Shown: positions 63,217 to 64,000 of the stretch, piece after piece
Layout of the letters: every line of letters begins with the position of its first letter
How positions within the stretch are numbered: position 1 is the first letter of the stretch
Assembly (NCBI GenBank): GCA_039915945.1
Contig: JBDSMH010000056.1
Span: 1-64,000 of the forward strand
Source: DATLFA01 sp039915945
Lineage (GTDB): Bacteria > Actinomycetota > Acidimicrobiia > Acidimicrobiales > WLNW01
Direction of reading: 5' to 3'
Length of the DNA: 64,000 bases
The notes under the pieces: generated by a model
The model's database searches: none
The model's input: only the letters and a program-made list of their open reading frames with translations
Told to the model about the DNA's origin: nothing
Position numbers and translations under genes: made by a program

Positions 63217-64000
63217 ATGACGGAATCCGACGGATCGAAGCAGCCGAACAGCCCCGCGCCGGCGATCGTATGGCAACGCCGGCTGCGCACCACGGCCGCC
63301 CACGCCCTCGGCGCGCTGGGCCGCACGCTGATCAGCGTCGGGGCGCTGTTGTTGCTGTTCGTGGTCTACCAACTGTGGGGTACGGGGCTCCACGAGGCGC
63401 GGGCCCAACACTCGCTGAGCGACCAGTTCGAACAGCTCCTGCGCACCACCACGACGCTCGCCCCCACCACCACCTCGCCGACGACGTCGGCGACCATCGT
63501 CGAAACCACCGAGCCCGCACCGACAACCACCCTCGAGGTGCAACCACCCGAAGTAGTGGCGGCGTTTGGCTCGGGCGATGCAATCGCCCGCATTCGGGCG
63601 CCGAAGATCGATCTCGACAAGATCGTCGTCGAGGGTGTCGAAGTCGACGATCTGCGCAAAGGCCCCGGTCACTACCGCAGCACGCCGATGCCGGGCCAGC
63701 GCGGTAACGCGGCGGTCGCGGGGCATCGCACGACCTACGGTGCACCCTTCAACCGCATCGACGAACTCGCGCCCGGCGACGAGATCACGGTATCGACGCC
63801 GCAGGGTGATTTCGCCTACAAGGTGCTGCCGCAGACCGATGCCAACGGGGAGGTGAGCGGTCACTTGATCGTGAGCCCCAACGACGTCTGGGTCCTCGAT
63901 GACATGGGCGACAACCGCCTGACGCTGACCGCCTGCCATCCGAAGTACAGCGCCAATCAACGCATCATCGTCCAGGCGGTTTTGGTCGTGCCCCCGGCGC
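63217..64000 (+). CDS. Class E sortase, 3' end cut by window edge
   Basis: 261 codons are in the window, with no stop. A membrane helix (about 30-50) is followed by a Thr/Ser/Pro-rich spacer (about 75-100, runs of TTTT and TTSP) and the sortase beta-barrel. The catalytic set is visible: His170 in AVAGHRTTYGAPF, Cys240 in LTACHPKYS and Arg249 in SANQRIIVQA. The TLTACHPKYSA wording is that of class E, which in high-GC actinobacteria anchors LAxTG-type surface proteins. The last few residues (VVPPA...) are truncated. Confidence 0.9.
   Translation, partial: MTESDGSKQPNSPAPAIVWQRRLRTTAAHALGALGRTLISVGALLLLFVVYQLWGTGLHEARAQHSLSDQFEQLLRTTTTLAPTTTSPTTSATIVETTEPAPTTTLEVQPPEVVAAFGSGDAIARIRAPKIDLDKIVVEGVEVDDLRKGPGHYRSTPMPGQRGNAAVAGHRTTYGAPFNRIDELAPGDEITVSTPQGDFAYKVLPQTDANGEVSGHLIVSPNDVWVLDDMGDNRLTLTACHPKYSANQRIIVQAVLVVPPA

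Noticed and set aside
1..64000. tRNA, rRNA or riboswitch genes
   Set aside because: No tRNA-like cloverleaf, rRNA segment or known riboswitch core was recognised on either strand by eye; a covariance-model search would be needed to exclude small RNAs.

Overview
The window is very GC-rich, densely coding DNA. The gene content points to an actinobacterium: a WhiB regulator beside a PdtaS-type kinase, F420-linked proteins, the MSMEG_4193/DUF3090/SCO1664 triad, DUF3107, ArsA-like ATPase pairs and a class E sortase. The three amidohydrolase-2 enzymes, the abundant EtfBA/FAD/F420 redox genes and the System I cytochrome c maturation operon make class Acidimicrobiia (Ilumatobacter-like) the best guess, but this is inference from gene content. 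No rRNA, tRNA, CRISPR array or intact mobile element is visible. Many genes have a TAnnnT or cAGaaT hexamer ending 6-7 bases before the start codon and no Shine-Dalgarno sequence, which suggests that leaderless transcripts are common.

Layout. 1-2.3 kb: a Nudix hydrolase cut by the window edge, an AAC(3)-like acetyltransferase and a decayed alpha/beta hydrolase. 2.3-9.1 kb: a catabolic-looking block (two hotdog thioesterases, TauD-like dioxygenase, SDR, two amidohydrolases, a BVMO-like flavoprotein). 9.2-12.5 kb: carbonic anhydrase, a 42-residue lysine-rich protein, fatty-acid desaturase, GNAT enzyme and a frameshifted heme-barrel gene. 12.5-19.7 kb: an operon of ATP-grasp, alpha-E, ATP-grasp/alpha-E fusion and transglutaminase-like genes, with a photolyase directly behind it. 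20-33 kb: an amidohydrolase with a palindromic operator, then a signalling island. The island has an MBL-fold hydrolase and a cNMP-binding protein, divergent from a response regulator-cyclase fusion that is followed by an ABC ATPase, two FtsX permeases and a histidine kinase, with two response regulators on the opposite strand.

33-41.4 kb: bacterioferritin/Bfd, a TetR regulator, a thioesterase, two F420-related genes, a lipoprotein, a uracil-DNA glycosylase, the actinobacterial triad and a HIT protein. 41.4-43.6 kb: a decayed stretch with a luciferase-like gene carrying an internal deletion, a possible nonsense mutation and a frameshifted gene. 43.6-51.5 kb: etfBA with a palindromic terminator, a lipid kinase, a glycerophosphodiesterase, whiB/pdtaS and two ArsA-like ATPases. 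51.5-55.8 kb: Fe-S genes (Mrp, SufR-like regulator, cysteine desulfurase), a Mo oxidoreductase and a SixA-like phosphatase. 55.9-63 kb: a complete System I cytochrome c maturation operon ccmABCDEFGHI, including a 50-residue CcmD-like protein. 63.2 kb to the end: a class E sortase, truncated.

Two features run across the whole window. One is a dispersed 24-bp GC-rich repeat found at eight intergenic or gene-edge loci. The other is a set of broken genes: two with large internal deletions, two with single frameshifts and one possible nonsense mutation. The most system-like novelty is the 21-33 kb cyclic-nucleotide/two-component/ABC transporter island.
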